Source of the DNA: Oscillospiraceae bacterium
Lineage (GTDB): Bacteria > Bacillota > Clostridia > Oscillospirales > Ruminococcaceae
Direction of reading: 5' to 3'
DNA length: 64,000 nucleotides
Assembly: GCA_028720105.1 (NCBI GenBank)
Contig: JAQYLI010000040.1
Coordinates: forward strand, 1-64,000
The notes under the pieces were generated by a model. It saw only the letters and a list, made by a program, of their open reading frames with translations. It was not told the DNA's origin and made no database searches. A program made the position numbers and the translations under genes. Positions 33,112 to 42,280 of this stretch are shown one piece after another. Each line of letters starts with the position of its first letter. Within the stretch, counting starts at the first letter, position 1.

Positions 33112-33819
33112 TTACTGTTTTGCATAAAGATTTGCGACTTCTTTGTGCAAAATTTCTCTGCAGTTTCCCAGGGGCAGTTCGGGGTCAAGTGGTATGCCGC
33201 CTATGCGTATCCTGCGGAGAAATACGACTTTGTTTCCCGCCGCCTCCATCATACGCTTCACCTGATGATATTTTCCCTCGCAGATTATAAGGCGGACTTT
33301 TTTGCTGTCCTCGGTGAAGATAATTTCCGCAGGCAGGCATTTTTCTCCGCCGTCAATGGTCATACCCGAAGCAAAAAGCTCCTTGTAGCTTTCTTTTGCA
33401 GGCTTTTCGAGAGTCACCTCGTATTCCTTTTCAACGTGGCTTCTTGGGGAGAGCATCTTGTGGGCAAGAGCGCCGTCGTCGGTAATGAACACAAAGCCCT
33501 CGGTGTCCTTATCCAGCCTGCCTGCGGGGAAAAGTCCCTTTCTGCGCAGTTCGGGGGGGATAAGCTCAAGTACGGTGGGGCTAAGCTCGTCTTTAACGGC
33601 GCAAACCGTTCCCGCAGGCTTGTTCAGCATTATATATAAATGTTCCCTGTAAATTATATGTTTTCCGCCGATGATTATCTCGTCATTTTCGGGGTCAACG
33701 TGAACATCTCCCGAGGATACGGGGACGCCGTTTACAATTATCTGCCGCCGTTTTATAAGAGCCTTTGCGTCAGCTCTCGAGATACCCGTCTGCTCCGCCG
33801 CAAATTTATCTATCCGCAT
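33112..33819 (-). CDS. 16S rRNA pseudouridine synthase, RsuA family
   Basis: A 235-residue enzyme converting a uridine of 16S rRNA (U516 in RsuA) to pseudouridine. The N-terminal S4 domain (MRIDKFAAEQTGISRADAKALIKRRQIIVNG) is followed by the synthase domain with the catalytic Asp in FPAGRLDKDTEGFVFITDDG. Motifs YIMLNKPAGTVCAVKDE and KYHQVKRMMEAAGNKVVFLRR are present. ATG 33819 is used because GGCGGTG precedes it. RluB/RluF-type specificity cannot be excluded. Promoter at 33858-33886. Confidence 0.92.
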   Translation of the reverse strand: MRIDKFAAEQTGISRADAKALIKRRQIIVNGVPVSSGDVHVDPENDEIIIGGKHIIYREHLYIMLNKPAGTVCAVKDELSPTVLELIPPELRRKGLFPAGRLDKDTEGFVFITDDGALAHKMLSPRSHVEKEYEVTLEKPAKESYKELFASGMTIDGGEKCLPAEIIFTEDSKKVRLIICEGKYHQVKRMMEAAGNKVVFLRRIRIGGIPLDPELPLGNCREILHKEVANLYAKQ

Positions 33820-33857
33820 TTTTTCACCGCCTTTTATCTCTTTATCTATAATGTATA

Positions 33858-33886
33858 ATTTTAGCATATTTATGGATTTCTGTCAA
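33858..33886 (-). promoter_or_regulatory. Promoter of the rsuA-like gene
   Basis: On the minus strand TTGACA (33881-33886), 17 bases, TAAAAT (33858-33863). Confidence 0.7.
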
Positions 33887-33927
33887 ACCGGGCACATTAA
33901 ACTTGGATTAAAAATGCCTGTATTGCC

Positions 33928-33956
33928 TTGACAAAAATGATTTTCCCGATTATGAT
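33928..33956 (+). promoter_or_regulatory. Promoter of the flavodoxin-like operon
   Basis: TTGACA (33928-33933), 17 bases, TATGAT (33951-33956), 52 bases before the first start codon. Confidence 0.75.
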
Positions 33957-34007
33957 AGGTAGGGTAATGCAAACCAGTTTATATAATTTGAAACGGAGGC
34001 AGGAACA

Positions 34008-34517
34008 ATGAGTCTGCTTATTGTAAACACTCTTCCCGGTGATGACCCAGAAGCTCTTAATGCCATTGACATACTCAGCAGGGACTCGGAAGAATGTAAG
34101 GTCATAAACGCATATGAAATGAACATCAGACCTTGTATCGGCTGCAACAACTGCTGGCTGAAAACACCCGGAATTTGCTCTTTGAAGGACGGTTATGAAG
34201 AGATATTAAAGGGTTATCTCAAATATGATGAAACTGTATTTATCTCGGGAACGGCCCTTGATTTTGTGGATCACCGAATGAAAAATGTCATAGACAGAGT
34301 CCTCCCTCTTGCCACAATGTACACGACTATCGTTGACGGACAGTTTCGTCACATTCCCAGATATGACAAGAAATTCCGCTTCGGACTGCTGTACAGCGGC
34401 AGGGCAGACAGGAAATACCTGAACGAGTGGTTTGACAGAGTAATGATAAATTTTATGGGCGAAAGTCTCGGAGCATTTCCCATAGAAGAGGCAAAGGAGA
34501 TGAGCTTATGCATTTAG
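34008..34517 (+). CDS. Flavodoxin-like NAD(P)H-dependent reductase (1 of 2)
   Basis: A 169-residue FMN-reductase-type protein. The motif MNIRPCIGCNNCWLKTPGICSLKDGYEEIL, with two conserved cysteines, marks the iron-sulfur-flavoprotein / YwqN-like branch. The N-terminal phosphate loop is shortened (LLIVNTLPGDDPEAL). Reaction partner unknown; quinone or nitro reduction is typical of relatives. GGAGG precedes the ATG. Its 3' end overlaps the next gene by 10 bases; the two probably form a complex or a coupled pair. Confidence 0.8.
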   Translation: MSLLIVNTLPGDDPEALNAIDILSRDSEECKVINAYEMNIRPCIGCNNCWLKTPGICSLKDGYEEILKGYLKYDETVFISGTALDFVDHRMKNVIDRVLPLATMYTTIVDGQFRHIPRYDKKFRFGLLYSGRADRKYLNEWFDRVMINFMGESLGAFPIEEAKEMSLCI

Positions 34518-35176
34518 TTATTATAAGCGGGGCGGCAAGACCGAAGCCAAAAAGCAACACCGCAAAAATAATCGAAGCCTTTAAGTCGGGCTTTGAAGAA
34601 AAGGGAAACACCTCGGAGGTGTGGTATCTTTCGGACAGAAAACAGTGGGAAAGGGCGGCAAAGGCATTTTCGGAGAATGATAATATCCTCATAGCCCTGC
34701 CCCTTTACGTTGAAAATATTCCTGGGATACTGCTTGAATTTCTGTCAGATATTCCTCCCAAAACCAGCGGAAAAACAAGGCTTTCCTTTATTGTTCAGGG
34801 GGGATTTCCCGAAGGGTCACAAAGCCGCTGCTGCGAGAAATATCTTGAGACTCTTCCCGAAAAGCTAGGCTGCCGTTACGGGGGCACGCTTATCAAGGGA
34901 GATATGTTCGGTCTGGGGCTTTTAGACGAAAAGAACAGGCAGAAGCTTCTTAAACCCTTTACGGAAATGGGACGGTATTTTTCGGAAAAGAGATATTTTG
35001 AGAAAAGCGTTTCCGATGAATTTGCCGCTCCCGAATATATGCCCGAAAAGCAGATAAAAAAATTCAATAGGTTCGGGCAAAAAATTCAGCGTCTGTTTAT
35101 GGGATCTATTGCAAAAAAGCTGGGCTGCAAAGGAAAGCTTGACGCAAAGCCTTATGATTTCCGCCGAAAATTATGA
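34508..35176 (+). CDS. Flavodoxin-like NAD(P)H-dependent reductase (2 of 2)
   Basis: A 222-residue protein with a flavodoxin phosphate loop near the N-terminus (MHLVIISGAARPKPKSNTAKIIEAFKSGFEEKG). It continues with the flavin-edge segment ILIALPLYVENIPGILLEFLSDIP and SFIVQGGFPEGSQSRCCEKYLE. A helical ~40-residue C-terminal extension ends LGCKGKLDAKPYDF. AAAGGAG lies inside the preceding gene, 7 bases from the ATG. Probably works with the first flavodoxin-like protein. Confidence 0.78.
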   Translation: MHLVIISGAARPKPKSNTAKIIEAFKSGFEEKGNTSEVWYLSDRKQWERAAKAFSENDNILIALPLYVENIPGILLEFLSDIPPKTSGKTRLSFIVQGGFPEGSQSRCCEKYLETLPEKLGCRYGGTLIKGDMFGLGLLDEKNRQKLLKPFTEMGRYFSEKRYFEKSVSDEFAAPEYMPEKQIKKFNRFGQKIQRLFMGSIAKKLGCKGKLDAKPYDFRRKL

Positions 35177-35189
35177 GAGGTGAGCTGAA

Positions 35190-35690
35190 ATGATTTTAGC
35201 TGTTGAATGTATCATAAGCTGTATTTTATTTGGGACATTCATTATTTTATCTGTATTGAAAAATCAAACAGTATGGATAAATGAATATCCGGAACCGGTT
35301 CAGAAAAGATATATTGAATTGCACCCTAATTCTGAAATAAAAGAACCGGAAGGCTTATCGTCAAGGGTAATATTTAAGAAATTACTTGCTTGTTTAATAT
35401 TTCTTATTTTGCTCGTTGGAATGGTTTATCTTGCAGGCGCAAAATCTTTTATGCAGGGGGCTTTGTATTGTTACTGCATTTGGTTTGCGGTAAATGTGTT
35501 TGATACAATAGTTCTTGACCTTGGGTTAATGGTACATTGGAAAAAGTGCCGCCTGCCCGGAACTGAGGATATGGACAAAGAGTACAAACTGCTTACAAAA
35601 AAAAGCTTAATTGATGGCATATATGGCTGTATAATCGGTATTCCAATAGCTTTACTTACAGGTATGATCATTTTTTTGATATGTAAGTAA
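35190..35690 (+). CDS. Membrane protein of unknown function
   Basis: A 166-residue protein with four membrane segments (about 2-22, 65-85, 90-112, 142-164). The first loop has NEYPEPVQKRYIELHPNSE, a motif I have seen in unclassified Firmicute membrane proteins. It follows the flavodoxin pair by 14 bases with its own GAGGTGA ribosome site. It is probably co-transcribed with them and may be a membrane partner for their redox reaction; that is inference. Confidence 0.7.
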   Translation: MILAVECIISCILFGTFIILSVLKNQTVWINEYPEPVQKRYIELHPNSEIKEPEGLSSRVIFKKLLACLIFLILLVGMVYLAGAKSFMQGALYCYCIWFAVNVFDTIVLDLGLMVHWKKCRLPGTEDMDKEYKLLTKKSLIDGIYGCIIGIPIALLTGMIIFLICK

Positions 35691-35760
35691 TTGAATACAT
35701 ATTGCAAGTTATTGAAAAAAACATTTTTTATTTTATTTGAAAGAGCCAAAAATATTTTCC

Positions 35761-35788
35761 TTGATTTTTTTCCCGTATATGTTATAAT
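35761..35788 (+). promoter_or_regulatory. serS promoter
   Basis: TTGATT (35761-35766), 16 bases, TATAAT (35783-35788). The leader of about 45 bases is too short for a T-box, so serS is not under T-box control here. Confidence 0.6.
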
Positions 35789-35840
35789 ATAAGTATGCTA
35801 GTCCAAAAAAGGGCAAAATAATACAAAGGAATGAAATGAA

Positions 35841-37130
35841 ATGCTGGATATCAGATTTGTCAGGGAAAATCCCGACGCAGTAAAGGAAAATATAAAGAAG
35901 AAGTTTCAGGACGCAAAGCTTCCTCTCGTTGACGAGGTGATAGAGCTTGACGCACAGTCAAGAGCCGCTCAGCAGGAAGCAGACAAGCTGAGAGCCGACA
36001 GAAACCGCATCTCCAAGCAGATAGGCGCGCTTATGGCTCAGGGCAAAAAGGAAGAGGCTGAGGAAGCAAAGGCACAGGTAACTTCTTTCGGAAACCGTCT
36101 TTCCGAGCTTGAGGCTCAGGAAACAGAGCTTGCCGAGAAGATAAAGAAAATAATGATGACTATCCCCAACATCATCGACCCCACCGTTCCCGTAGGCAAG
36201 GACGACAGCGAAAACGTGGAGCTTGAGCGTTTCGGCGAGCCTGTAACTCCCGATTTTGAAATTCCCTACCACACCGATATTATGGAAAAGCTGGGGGGCA
36301 TTGACCTTGATGCCGCAAGAAAGGTGGCAGGAAACGGCTTCTATTATCTTATGGGCGATATTGCCCGTCTCCACTCGGCAGTTACATCTTACGCAAGAGA
36401 CTTTATGATAGACAAGGGCTTTACCTACTGCATACCTCCCTTTATGATAAGAAGCGGCGTTGTTACAGGCGTTATGAGCTTTGCGGAAATGGACGCTATG
36501 ATGTATAAGATCGAGGGCGAGGACCTTTACCTTATCGGCACCAGTGAACATTCTATGATTGGCAAATACATTGACACCATTGTGGACGAGGCAACTCTCC
36601 CCCACACCCTCACAAGCTACTCCCCCTGCTTCAGAAAGGAAAAGGGCGCTCACGGCATCGAGGAAAGAGGAGTTTACCGTATCCACCAGTTTGAAAAGCA
36701 GGAAATGATAGTTATTTCCAAGCCCGAGGAGAGTATGGAATGGTTCCACAAGATGTGGAAATACACCGTTGAGCTTTTCCGTTCAATGGACGTTCCCGTA
36801 AGAACTATCGAGTGCTGCTCGGGAGACCTTGCAGACCTCAAGGTGAAGTCCTATGATGTAGAAGCGTGGAGCCCCCGTCAGCAGAAGTATTTCGAGGTAG
36901 GCAGCTGCTCCAACTTAGGCGACGCACAGGCAAGAAGGCTTGGTATCAGAGTCAAGGGCGAGGGCGGAAAGAAATATTTCGCACATACTCTCAACAATAC
37001 CGTTGCCGCTCCTCCGAGAATGCTCATAGCACTTCTTGAGAATAATCTGAACGAGGACGGCTCTATCAGGATCCCCAAGGCACTGCAGCCTTATATGGGC
37101 GGCAAGACCCTTATCGAAGTCAAGAAGTAA
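35841..37130 (+). CDS. serS: Seryl-tRNA synthetase
   Basis: This 429-residue class II synthetase charges tRNA-Ser. The N-terminal coiled-coil arm (about 30-105, rich in Ala/Glu/Lys heptads) contacts the tRNA variable arm. The catalytic core has LYLIGTSEHSMIGKYID, the motif 2 CFRKEKGAHGIEERGVYRIHQFEKQEM, EVGSCSNLGDAQARRLGIRVK and motif 3 NTVAAPPRMLIALLENN. In motif 3 the usual GxGxGR region reads NNTVAAPPR, as in some Clostridial SerRS. Length is standard. Confidence 0.96.
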   Translation: MLDIRFVRENPDAVKENIKKKFQDAKLPLVDEVIELDAQSRAAQQEADKLRADRNRISKQIGALMAQGKKEEAEEAKAQVTSFGNRLSELEAQETELAEKIKKIMMTIPNIIDPTVPVGKDDSENVELERFGEPVTPDFEIPYHTDIMEKLGGIDLDAARKVAGNGFYYLMGDIARLHSAVTSYARDFMIDKGFTYCIPPFMIRSGVVTGVMSFAEMDAMMYKIEGEDLYLIGTSEHSMIGKYIDTIVDEATLPHTLTSYSPCFRKEKGAHGIEERGVYRIHQFEKQEMIVISKPEESMEWFHKMWKYTVELFRSMDVPVRTIECCSGDLADLKVKSYDVEAWSPRQQKYFEVGSCSNLGDAQARRLGIRVKGEGGKKYFAHTLNNTVAAPPRMLIALLENNLNEDGSIRIPKALQPYMGGKTLIEVKK

Positions 37131-37142
37131 AGATCAAAAAAA

Positions 37143-37175
37143 AACAGCCCCGATTAGCGTCGGGGCTGTTCGTTT
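37143..37175 (+). terminator. serS terminator
   Basis: AACAGCCCCGA (37143-37153) and TCGGGGCTGTT (37160-37170), a perfect 11-bp stem with an A run before it and CGTTTATCC after. Confidence 0.75.
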
Positions 37176-37295
37176 ATCCAAGCTGCAGCAGGGATAAACC
37201 GAAACAAAATAAAACAAGGAAGATAACGAGAAGTTCTGCTGTCTGCATCAGCAAAACAGGATATATCAAAATCCCGTAAGGGATCTGATGTCAGA

Positions 37296-38057
37296 TCAAA
37301 CCTCCGGCAAACCGAACTCAAAGCCCGCCGCCCTTATGTTGTCGATAACGCGGGGCAGGATATGGCAGTTTGTCTCGGAAACGCTGTGGAGAAGATATAT
37401 AGCGCCGTTGTGAGCCGCCGAGGAAACTCTGTCAAGAGACTCATTCTCCTCGGGCTGATCGTCCACGTTCCAGTCGCAGTATGCAAAGCTCCATACCAAA
37501 GTGGTGTAGCCGCAGTCGTGAACTGCCGCAAGAGCCTTTTCCGAATATTCACCGCAGGGAGGGCGGAAATATTTCATTTCATATCCGTATTCCTGCTTAA
37601 CATATTCGTGCAGTGACATTATCTCCTCTTTAATGCCCTCGTCCGAGAGCTTGGGGAGCGAAGCGTGCGCCATACCGTGATTGCCAATGATATGACCCTC
37701 GCTTATCATTCTTTTCACAAGCTCGGGATTTCGCTTTGCGTAGTCTCCCGTCAGGAAGAATACCGCCTTAACGTTTTTCTCCCGGAGTGTGTCAAGAATA
37801 GGCGCCGTAAAGCCGTTTTCATAGCCCTGGTCAAAGGTGAGGACTATCTTATCCCCGTCCGTGACCGCATAAGCGCCGTATTTATAAAACTGCTCGTTAA
37901 ACATAAGAGCGCCCACAGGGCAGTTTTCATCATTTACCTCTCTGCCCTGACCGTAGCCGCAAAGGGTGCTGTCAAGTGCAGATGATACCGAGCCGAAGCC
38001 CGATGAAAAAATCATTGCGAGACTCATCATCAGAGCCGCCGTTTTCTTACCCGTCAA
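37296..38057 (-). CDS. Polysaccharide deacetylase, PdaA-like
   Basis: A 253-residue exported NodB-type deacetylase. After a signal peptide (about 1-27) the catalytic motifs are: VLTFDQGYENGFT, with the metal-binding Asp in the DQGYEN form typical of PdaA; HIIGNHGMAHASLPKLSDE, carrying the two metal His; and KYFRPPCGEYSEKAL, plus TLVWSFAYCDWN and IYLLHSVS. PdaA makes muramic-delta-lactam of the spore cortex, so a sporulation role is likely. TTG 38057 is the start, 7 bases after GGAGG. Confidence 0.9.
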   Translation of the reverse strand: MTGKKTAALMMSLAMIFSSGFGSVSSALDSTLCGYGQGREVNDENCPVGALMFNEQFYKYGAYAVTDGDKIVLTFDQGYENGFTAPILDTLREKNVKAVFFLTGDYAKRNPELVKRMISEGHIIGNHGMAHASLPKLSDEGIKEEIMSLHEYVKQEYGYEMKYFRPPCGEYSEKALAAVHDCGYTTLVWSFAYCDWNVDDQPEENESLDRVSSAAHNGAIYLLHSVSETNCHILPRVIDNIRAAGFEFGLPEV

Positions 38058-38321
38058 AGGTATGCCTCCTTTTTCAAAAGATATCTATATCATCGCAGAG
38101 CCTTTTCTGCGTATGATAATAGCATACCCTTTTTCGGGAGAGCTACACGGAGCTGATTTTTCATCTCTAACATTATTATACCGTTTTTTTTGAAAAATAC
38201 CACTACAAAACGGTTACAATATTATGTCAATACAACTTTTCAGCCGTTTTTCACAAGCTTTTCACAAAAAACAAAACGGCGCGCGATATTTACATACCCC
38301 GCACCGAAGGTCTCATAAGCC

Positions 38322-38570
38322 TCAAGCCCCGAGATAGGACTTTACCAGCACCTGAAGCAGCTCGTCTCTGTCGATGTGGCGAACAAGGCTTCGTGCGTTG
38401 TTGTATGTAGTTATATAAGTAGGATCCTCCGACAGGATATAGCCCACGATCTGATTTATGGGATTATAGCCCTTTTCCCTCAGCGCATCGTAAATGAGCG
38501 TAAGGTTCTTTTTAAGCTCGGCTTCCTTGTCCTCATAGACAGAAAATGTCATTGTCTGCTCATTGTTCAC
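38322..38570 (-). CDS. ireB: IreB family regulatory phosphoprotein
   Basis: An 82-residue UPF0297 protein: [74 protein letters not shown] matches IreB almost throughout. In Enterococcus, IreB is phosphorylated on N-terminal Thr by the kinase IreK and tunes cephalosporin tolerance. The N-terminal Thr residues (EQTMTF) are kept. GTG start. The usual downstream partners (ruvX/yrrK, DUF1292) are absent next to it. Confidence 0.92.
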   Translation of the reverse strand: MNNEQTMTFSVYEDKEAELKKNLTLIYDALREKGYNPINQIVGYILSEDPTYITTYNNARSLVRHIDRDELLQVLVKSYLGA

Positions 38571-38749
38571 AGGCTCGCACCCCTTTCATCAAAACTGAAC
38601 ACAGGAAATTTTCCATAAGTCTATTATAACCTATATTTTCAGAAAATACAAGTGTTTTTTTCATTTTTAATGAAAAAATAATCTTATAAATTTTGGATAT
38701 ATTTTTGCCCTTCCTTATATCATATAATATTCAATCCATCGGGAATATA

Positions 38750-39658
38750 TTACCTTTGTGGCAATTCCCACGCAGAGATATTTTTCTCCCTGACGCGTGC
38801 AAAATATCCTTGAAGCTCCTCCGAACCGCTTCGGGCAATGCGCATAATCTCACGCATTTCGGCGACCTCGTCTGCCGCCCTGTCCTCATACTGCTCTGCC
38901 TGACGAAGAAAATCCCCTGCCCGGATATCCCCGTTTTCAATGTCCCCCCCGCAATAGTACAAAAACGCCTTGTATCGGCTCCTGTCAAAAGGACTTATGT
39001 GAAATTTATGCCATGCCTCGCCGCTGTCCATAAATGCGGTAAGCCCCTTGCAGTCGGAAAAATCTTTTTGAAGCCTGCCGAAAACGTCTCTCAGAAAAAT
39101 GCTTTTACCAAGCTCAATATCCTGCCTCAGCCTTGCTTCTATGTAGCTTCCAAGGGAATGATAAACTCCGAAGCTGTCGAAACTGCGAAGCCTTGCGGAT
39201 ATGTAAGGATAAATATGGTCTGCAGGGATACAAAGTGGCATAACTCCAATGTCAAAATCAAAACATTCCTGACCGTGGGGATAAAACAGCTCAATAAACA
39301 AAACCGCATCATCGGTCTGCCTTATCCACATAGTGCTGCCTTTTCTTCTCACAAACCCCTGCTCTCCGAAAAAGCCGTCAAATTCATTTCTGACTATCCT
39401 GTGGACATCTTTATTTGTAAGCAAAGGCGCGCCGTCAAACCTTTCCTTTGCGATCGGATAATCAGGTATTTCCTCAAACCTGACCGGCGTTTCTTCGGTT
39501 TCTCCCGAATTTTCCCTGCCGCTGCGAATGTACATTACAAGGATCTTGACAACTGTGATCACAGCAACGAGAGCCATCAAGCCAAAGCCTGCAAGGAGCA
39601 TATTTTCCGCAGGGTTGGGATATTGTGCCTGGGCCGCAAGCAATTTCAAAATTTCCAT
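38750..39658 (-). CDS. Membrane-anchored DUF4304-like protein
   Basis: This ~302-residue protein has one N-terminal membrane helix (about 20-42) and a Glu-rich linker. The soluble domain (about 75-280) resembles DUF4304: VHRIVRNEFDGFFGEQGFVRRKGSTMWIRQTDDAVLFIELFYPHG, then ECFDFDIGVMPLCIP. It suits the family's pattern of lk-GF-rk-st-yr-----v-fi-----. Function unknown. ATG 39658 lies 9 bases after GGAG; ATG 39664 is closer than usual. It stands alone between ireB and the DUF4363/DUF421 pair. Confidence 0.6.
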   Translation of the reverse strand: MEILKLLAAQAQYPNPAENMLLAGFGLMALVAVITVVKILVMYIRSGRENSGETEETPVRFEEIPDYPIAKERFDGAPLLTNKDVHRIVRNEFDGFFGEQGFVRRKGSTMWIRQTDDAVLFIELFYPHGQECFDFDIGVMPLCIPADHIYPYISARLRSFDSFGVYHSLGSYIEARLRQDIELGKSIFLRDVFGRLQKDFSDCKGLTAFMDSGEAWHKFHISPFDRSRYKAFLYYCGGDIENGDIRAGDFLRQAEQYEDRAADEVAEMREIMRIARSGSEELQGYFARVREKNISAWELPQR

Positions 39659-39822
39659 CTGCATACGCTCCTTTCTGCAAGCCATACAAATAATGCTTTC
39701 CGCCTTCCCTTAAACGCAATTACATTATAGCACATTTGACCCGATTTGTCAATAGGCTTCGGAACATATTTTCTGCTTTTGTGTAAATGCACAAAAACAC
39801 TTCCGTAATTTCTGCTATATAA

Positions 39823-40200
39823 CTATAAAATATTATACCAGCTGGGAAACTCCTCCTCGTATATCTGATCTATCTGATGATAGATAGACTGTATCTCCGC
39901 AATAAGCTCGTCATTCTCATTGGCAATAAAGGGTGTGATCTTTGCAATGGAGACGTTCACTCCTGCCAGCGCGTCATCGTGCACAAGCATAGTGACCTTT
40001 TTTTCATACCTGTGCCAATATTCATTCAGCTCGTTTGAGAGCCTCAGCGCCTCTTCCGTGTCTCCGTTCTCGTAAACACGCTGAACCTCTTCAAGACGAG
40101 CCTTGAACTTGTCGTTCAGGTCGTCGAGAACGAACAGGGAGCATACGGAATATATGATTATTGCCGAAATAAGCACGGCGGCAGTCTTAACTCTTATCAA
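39823..40200 (-). CDS. DUF4363 family protein
   Basis: This 125-residue protein has one N-terminal membrane helix (about 5-25) and a helical outer domain with EEVQRVYENGDTEEALRLSNELNEYWHRYEKKVTMLVHDDALAGVNVSIAKITPFI, the DUF4363 signature. TTG start at 40200 with GGGG upstream. It overlaps the DUF421 gene by 14 bases; this pair recurs widely in Clostridia, so the two products probably act together. Molecular role unknown. Confidence 0.85.
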   Translation of the reverse strand: MIRVKTAAVLISAIIIYSVCSLFVLDDLNDKFKARLEEVQRVYENGDTEEALRLSNELNEYWHRYEKKVTMLVHDDALAGVNVSIAKITPFIANENDELIAEIQSIYHQIDQIYEEEFPSWYNIL

Positions 40201-40897
40201 TTACCTTTTCCCCCTTGCAGTCTTTTGAAAGTTCCTTTTTGATAATGCGGTATTTTCCCGCTGTCTCGGCGGTCATAATGAAAATATCCGTCTCGTGAAG
40301 GTCATTTTCCGAAAGAATTTTTTGGAGCCATTCCTCCCCAAGCCCAAGCCGCTTGAGAGATGATTTCATCACCTTTCCGTCCTGCACCACCACCGCAGGC
40401 GGGTCGTTGGAGGAGTTTTTAATGTTCATATCCTCGTTGGTAACGGGGCGGTTCTTGAATTTGGGATAAACGCTTACCCTACCCGTAGTCTCCACCACCG
40501 CAAACTGTACTTCTTCCAGGTCAAAGATGCCCTGAGTGCGTATTGCCTCCATAAGATCGTCGGTGGTGAAACGGAGATTGTAAAGCTTTTGCTGGTCCAC
40601 CCTTCCGTCGCTGATGATTATAACAGGCTCGCCCGAAACGATGCCCCTCATCTTCTTCGATTTCACCGACAGCCAGGACATCAGCACATCAAGGCATACC
40701 AGCGTCAGCACAGGCAGCAGTCCCGTTATAAGGGGAATACTCAGATCCTCAACAGGGAGCGTTGCGATGTTGGAGATAAGTATGGTGATGGCAAGCTCCG
40801 AGGGCTGCAGCTCGCCGATCTGCCGCTTGCCCATAAGACGAACCGAAAAAATCAGCACGCAGTAAAGAATGACCGCACGAATAAATACAACTGTCAA
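40187..40897 (-). CDS. DUF421 (YetF-like) membrane protein
   Basis: This 236-residue protein has three membrane helices (about 3-85) and the YetF domain: LIFSVRLMGKRQIGELQPSELAITILISNIATLPVEDLSIPL, then GEPVIIISDGRVDQQKLYNLRFTTDDLMEAIRTQGIFDLEEVQFAVVETTGRVSVYPK. In spore formers, members of this family are found with germinant-receptor or spore-membrane loci; the biochemical role is not settled. TTG start. Coupled to DUF4363. Confidence 0.88.
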   Translation of the reverse strand: MTVVFIRAVILYCVLIFSVRLMGKRQIGELQPSELAITILISNIATLPVEDLSIPLITGLLPVLTLVCLDVLMSWLSVKSKKMRGIVSGEPVIIISDGRVDQQKLYNLRFTTDDLMEAIRTQGIFDLEEVQFAVVETTGRVSVYPKFKNRPVTNEDMNIKNSSNDPPAVVVQDGKVMKSSLKRLGLGEEWLQKILSENDLHETDIFIMTAETAGKYRIIKKELSKDCKGEKVIDKS

Positions 40898-41011
40898 TCA
40901 GACACGACCTTTCATATTAAGTTCCTTTCTATTCTGTCAAATTATTTTTCTTTTATGCATAATGCATAGGAAAATACTCTGTATTTACGCCGAAAAAATA
41001 TTTATTTTCTA

Positions 41012-41040
41012 TTGACAAAGAGCAAATAATCTGATATCAT
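41012..41040 (+). promoter_or_regulatory. ddh promoter
   Basis: TTGACA (41012-41017), 17 bases, TATCAT (41035-41040). No lysine riboswitch is seen in the ~100-base leader. Confidence 0.7.
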
Positions 41041-41144
41041 TAAAAGAGTACGGCTTGCAGGATTTAAAGCTTTAACTTGCATATTCTGCTCCGAATGGAA
41101 ACAATAGAAAATAAAAAAATATATTGCAGGGAGATATGATATTT

Positions 41145-42128
41145 ATGATACGCATTGGAATTTTAGGTTACGGAAATCTTGGCAGGGGCGTTGAATACGC
41201 AATCAGACAGAATGATGATATGCAGCTTGCGGCAGTGTTTACCCGCCGTGACCCCTCTTCCGTAAAGATAATCACCGAGAATGTTCCCGTATATAACGTG
41301 AAGGACGCAGCGGCTCACGCTTCGGAAATCGACGTGCTCATTCTCTGCGGCGGCAGCGCAAACGACCTTCCCGTACAGACCCCCGAATTTGCAAAGCTTT
41401 TCAACGTTATCGACAGCTTTGACACCCACGCAAAGATACCCGACCATTTTGCAAATGTGGACAAGGCTGCAAAGGAGTCGGGCAAGGTGGGAATTATCTC
41501 CATCGGCTGGGATCCCGGTCTTTTCTCACTTATGAGAATGCTCGGCAACGCCGTTCTTCCCGAGGGCGCAGACTACACCTTCTGGGGCAAGGGCGTAAGC
41601 CAGGGTCACTCCGACGCTGTAAGACGCGTTAAGGGCGTAAAGAACGCAAAGCAGTACACAATTCCTGTTGAGAGCGCACTGGAGAGAGTAAGAAACGGTG
41701 AAAATCCCCAGCTAACCACCCGTGAAAAGCACACAAGAGAGTGCTTTGTAGTACCCGAGGAAGGCGCAGATTTGGCACAGATCGAGCAGGATATCAAGAC
41801 AATGCCCAACTACTTCTCCGACTATGACACCACCGTTCATTTCATCACCGAGGAGGAGCTCCGGAAGAACCACGGCGGTATCCCCCACGGCGGCTTTGTT
41901 ATCCGCTCGGGCAAAACAGGCGAAAACAGCAAAAACAGCCACGTTATGGAGTTCAGCCTGAAGCTTGACTCCAACCCCGAGTTCACCTCCAGCGTTCTTC
42001 TGGCATATGCAAGAGCCGCATACCGTCTCAGCAAAGAGGGCGTATCGGGCTGCAAGACTATTTTTGATATTGCTCCCGCATATCTCTGCAAGCAGAGTGG
42101 CGAAGAACTGAGAGCCCATATGCTTTGA
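41145..42128 (+). CDS. ddh: meso-Diaminopimelate dehydrogenase
   Basis: This 327-residue NADPH enzyme makes meso-DAP directly from tetrahydrodipicolinate and ammonia, the short branch of lysine and wall synthesis. The Rossmann start MIRIGILGYGNLGRGVEYAI and the family stretches AAVFTRRDPSSV, VLILCGGSANDLPVQTPEFAKLFNVIDSFDTH, SIGWDPGLFSLMRML and YTFWGKGVSQGHSDAVRRVKGV are all present. ATG 41145 matches the family start; upstream ATGs at 41124 and 41136 are less likely. No other lysine genes are near. Confidence 0.95.
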   Translation: MIRIGILGYGNLGRGVEYAIRQNDDMQLAAVFTRRDPSSVKIITENVPVYNVKDAAAHASEIDVLILCGGSANDLPVQTPEFAKLFNVIDSFDTHAKIPDHFANVDKAAKESGKVGIISIGWDPGLFSLMRMLGNAVLPEGADYTFWGKGVSQGHSDAVRRVKGVKNAKQYTIPVESALERVRNGENPQLTTREKHTRECFVVPEEGADLAQIEQDIKTMPNYFSDYDTTVHFITEEELRKNHGGIPHGGFVIRSGKTGENSKNSHVMEFSLKLDSNPEFTSSVLLAYARAAYRLSKEGVSGCKTIFDIAPAYLCKQSGEELRAHML

Positions 42129-42184
42129 TAAACACCGGATTAAAGCTGTCAGTTTTCCTCAAACATAAGAAAAATTCTTAAAAC

Positions 42185-42235
42185 AAAACCACACCCCCGA
42201 TAATTTATTCCGAAAATTATCGGGGGTGTGGTTTT
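42185..42235. terminator. Very long perfect terminator hairpin after ddh
   Basis: Arms of 22 bases (42185-42206 and 42214-42235), from AAAACCACACCCCC to GGGGGTGTGGTTTT, pair without mismatch around a 7-base loop. The A and T ends allow both directions. A parS site begins 11 bases later. Confidence 0.85.
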
Positions 42236-42245
42236 GTGGTTTTAA

Positions 42246-42261
42246 TGTTCCACGTGGAACA
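42246..42261. promoter_or_regulatory. parS centromere site 2
   Basis: Identical to the other copies (TGTTCCACGTGGAACA). It lies in the convergent gap between ddh and the HD-GYP gene. Confidence 0.95.
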
Positions 42262-42280
42262 ATCGGTTTTATTATTATCC

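Noticed and set aside
35691-35840. T-box riboswitch ahead of serS
   Set aside because: Only about 45 bases separate the -10 box from the start codon; too short for a T-box and no specifier stem.
35958-36749. Minus-strand reading frame opposite serS
   Set aside because: Shadow of a conserved synthetase gene.
41041-41144. Lysine riboswitch ahead of ddh
   Set aside because: The leader is about 100 bases and shows none of the conserved L-box segments.
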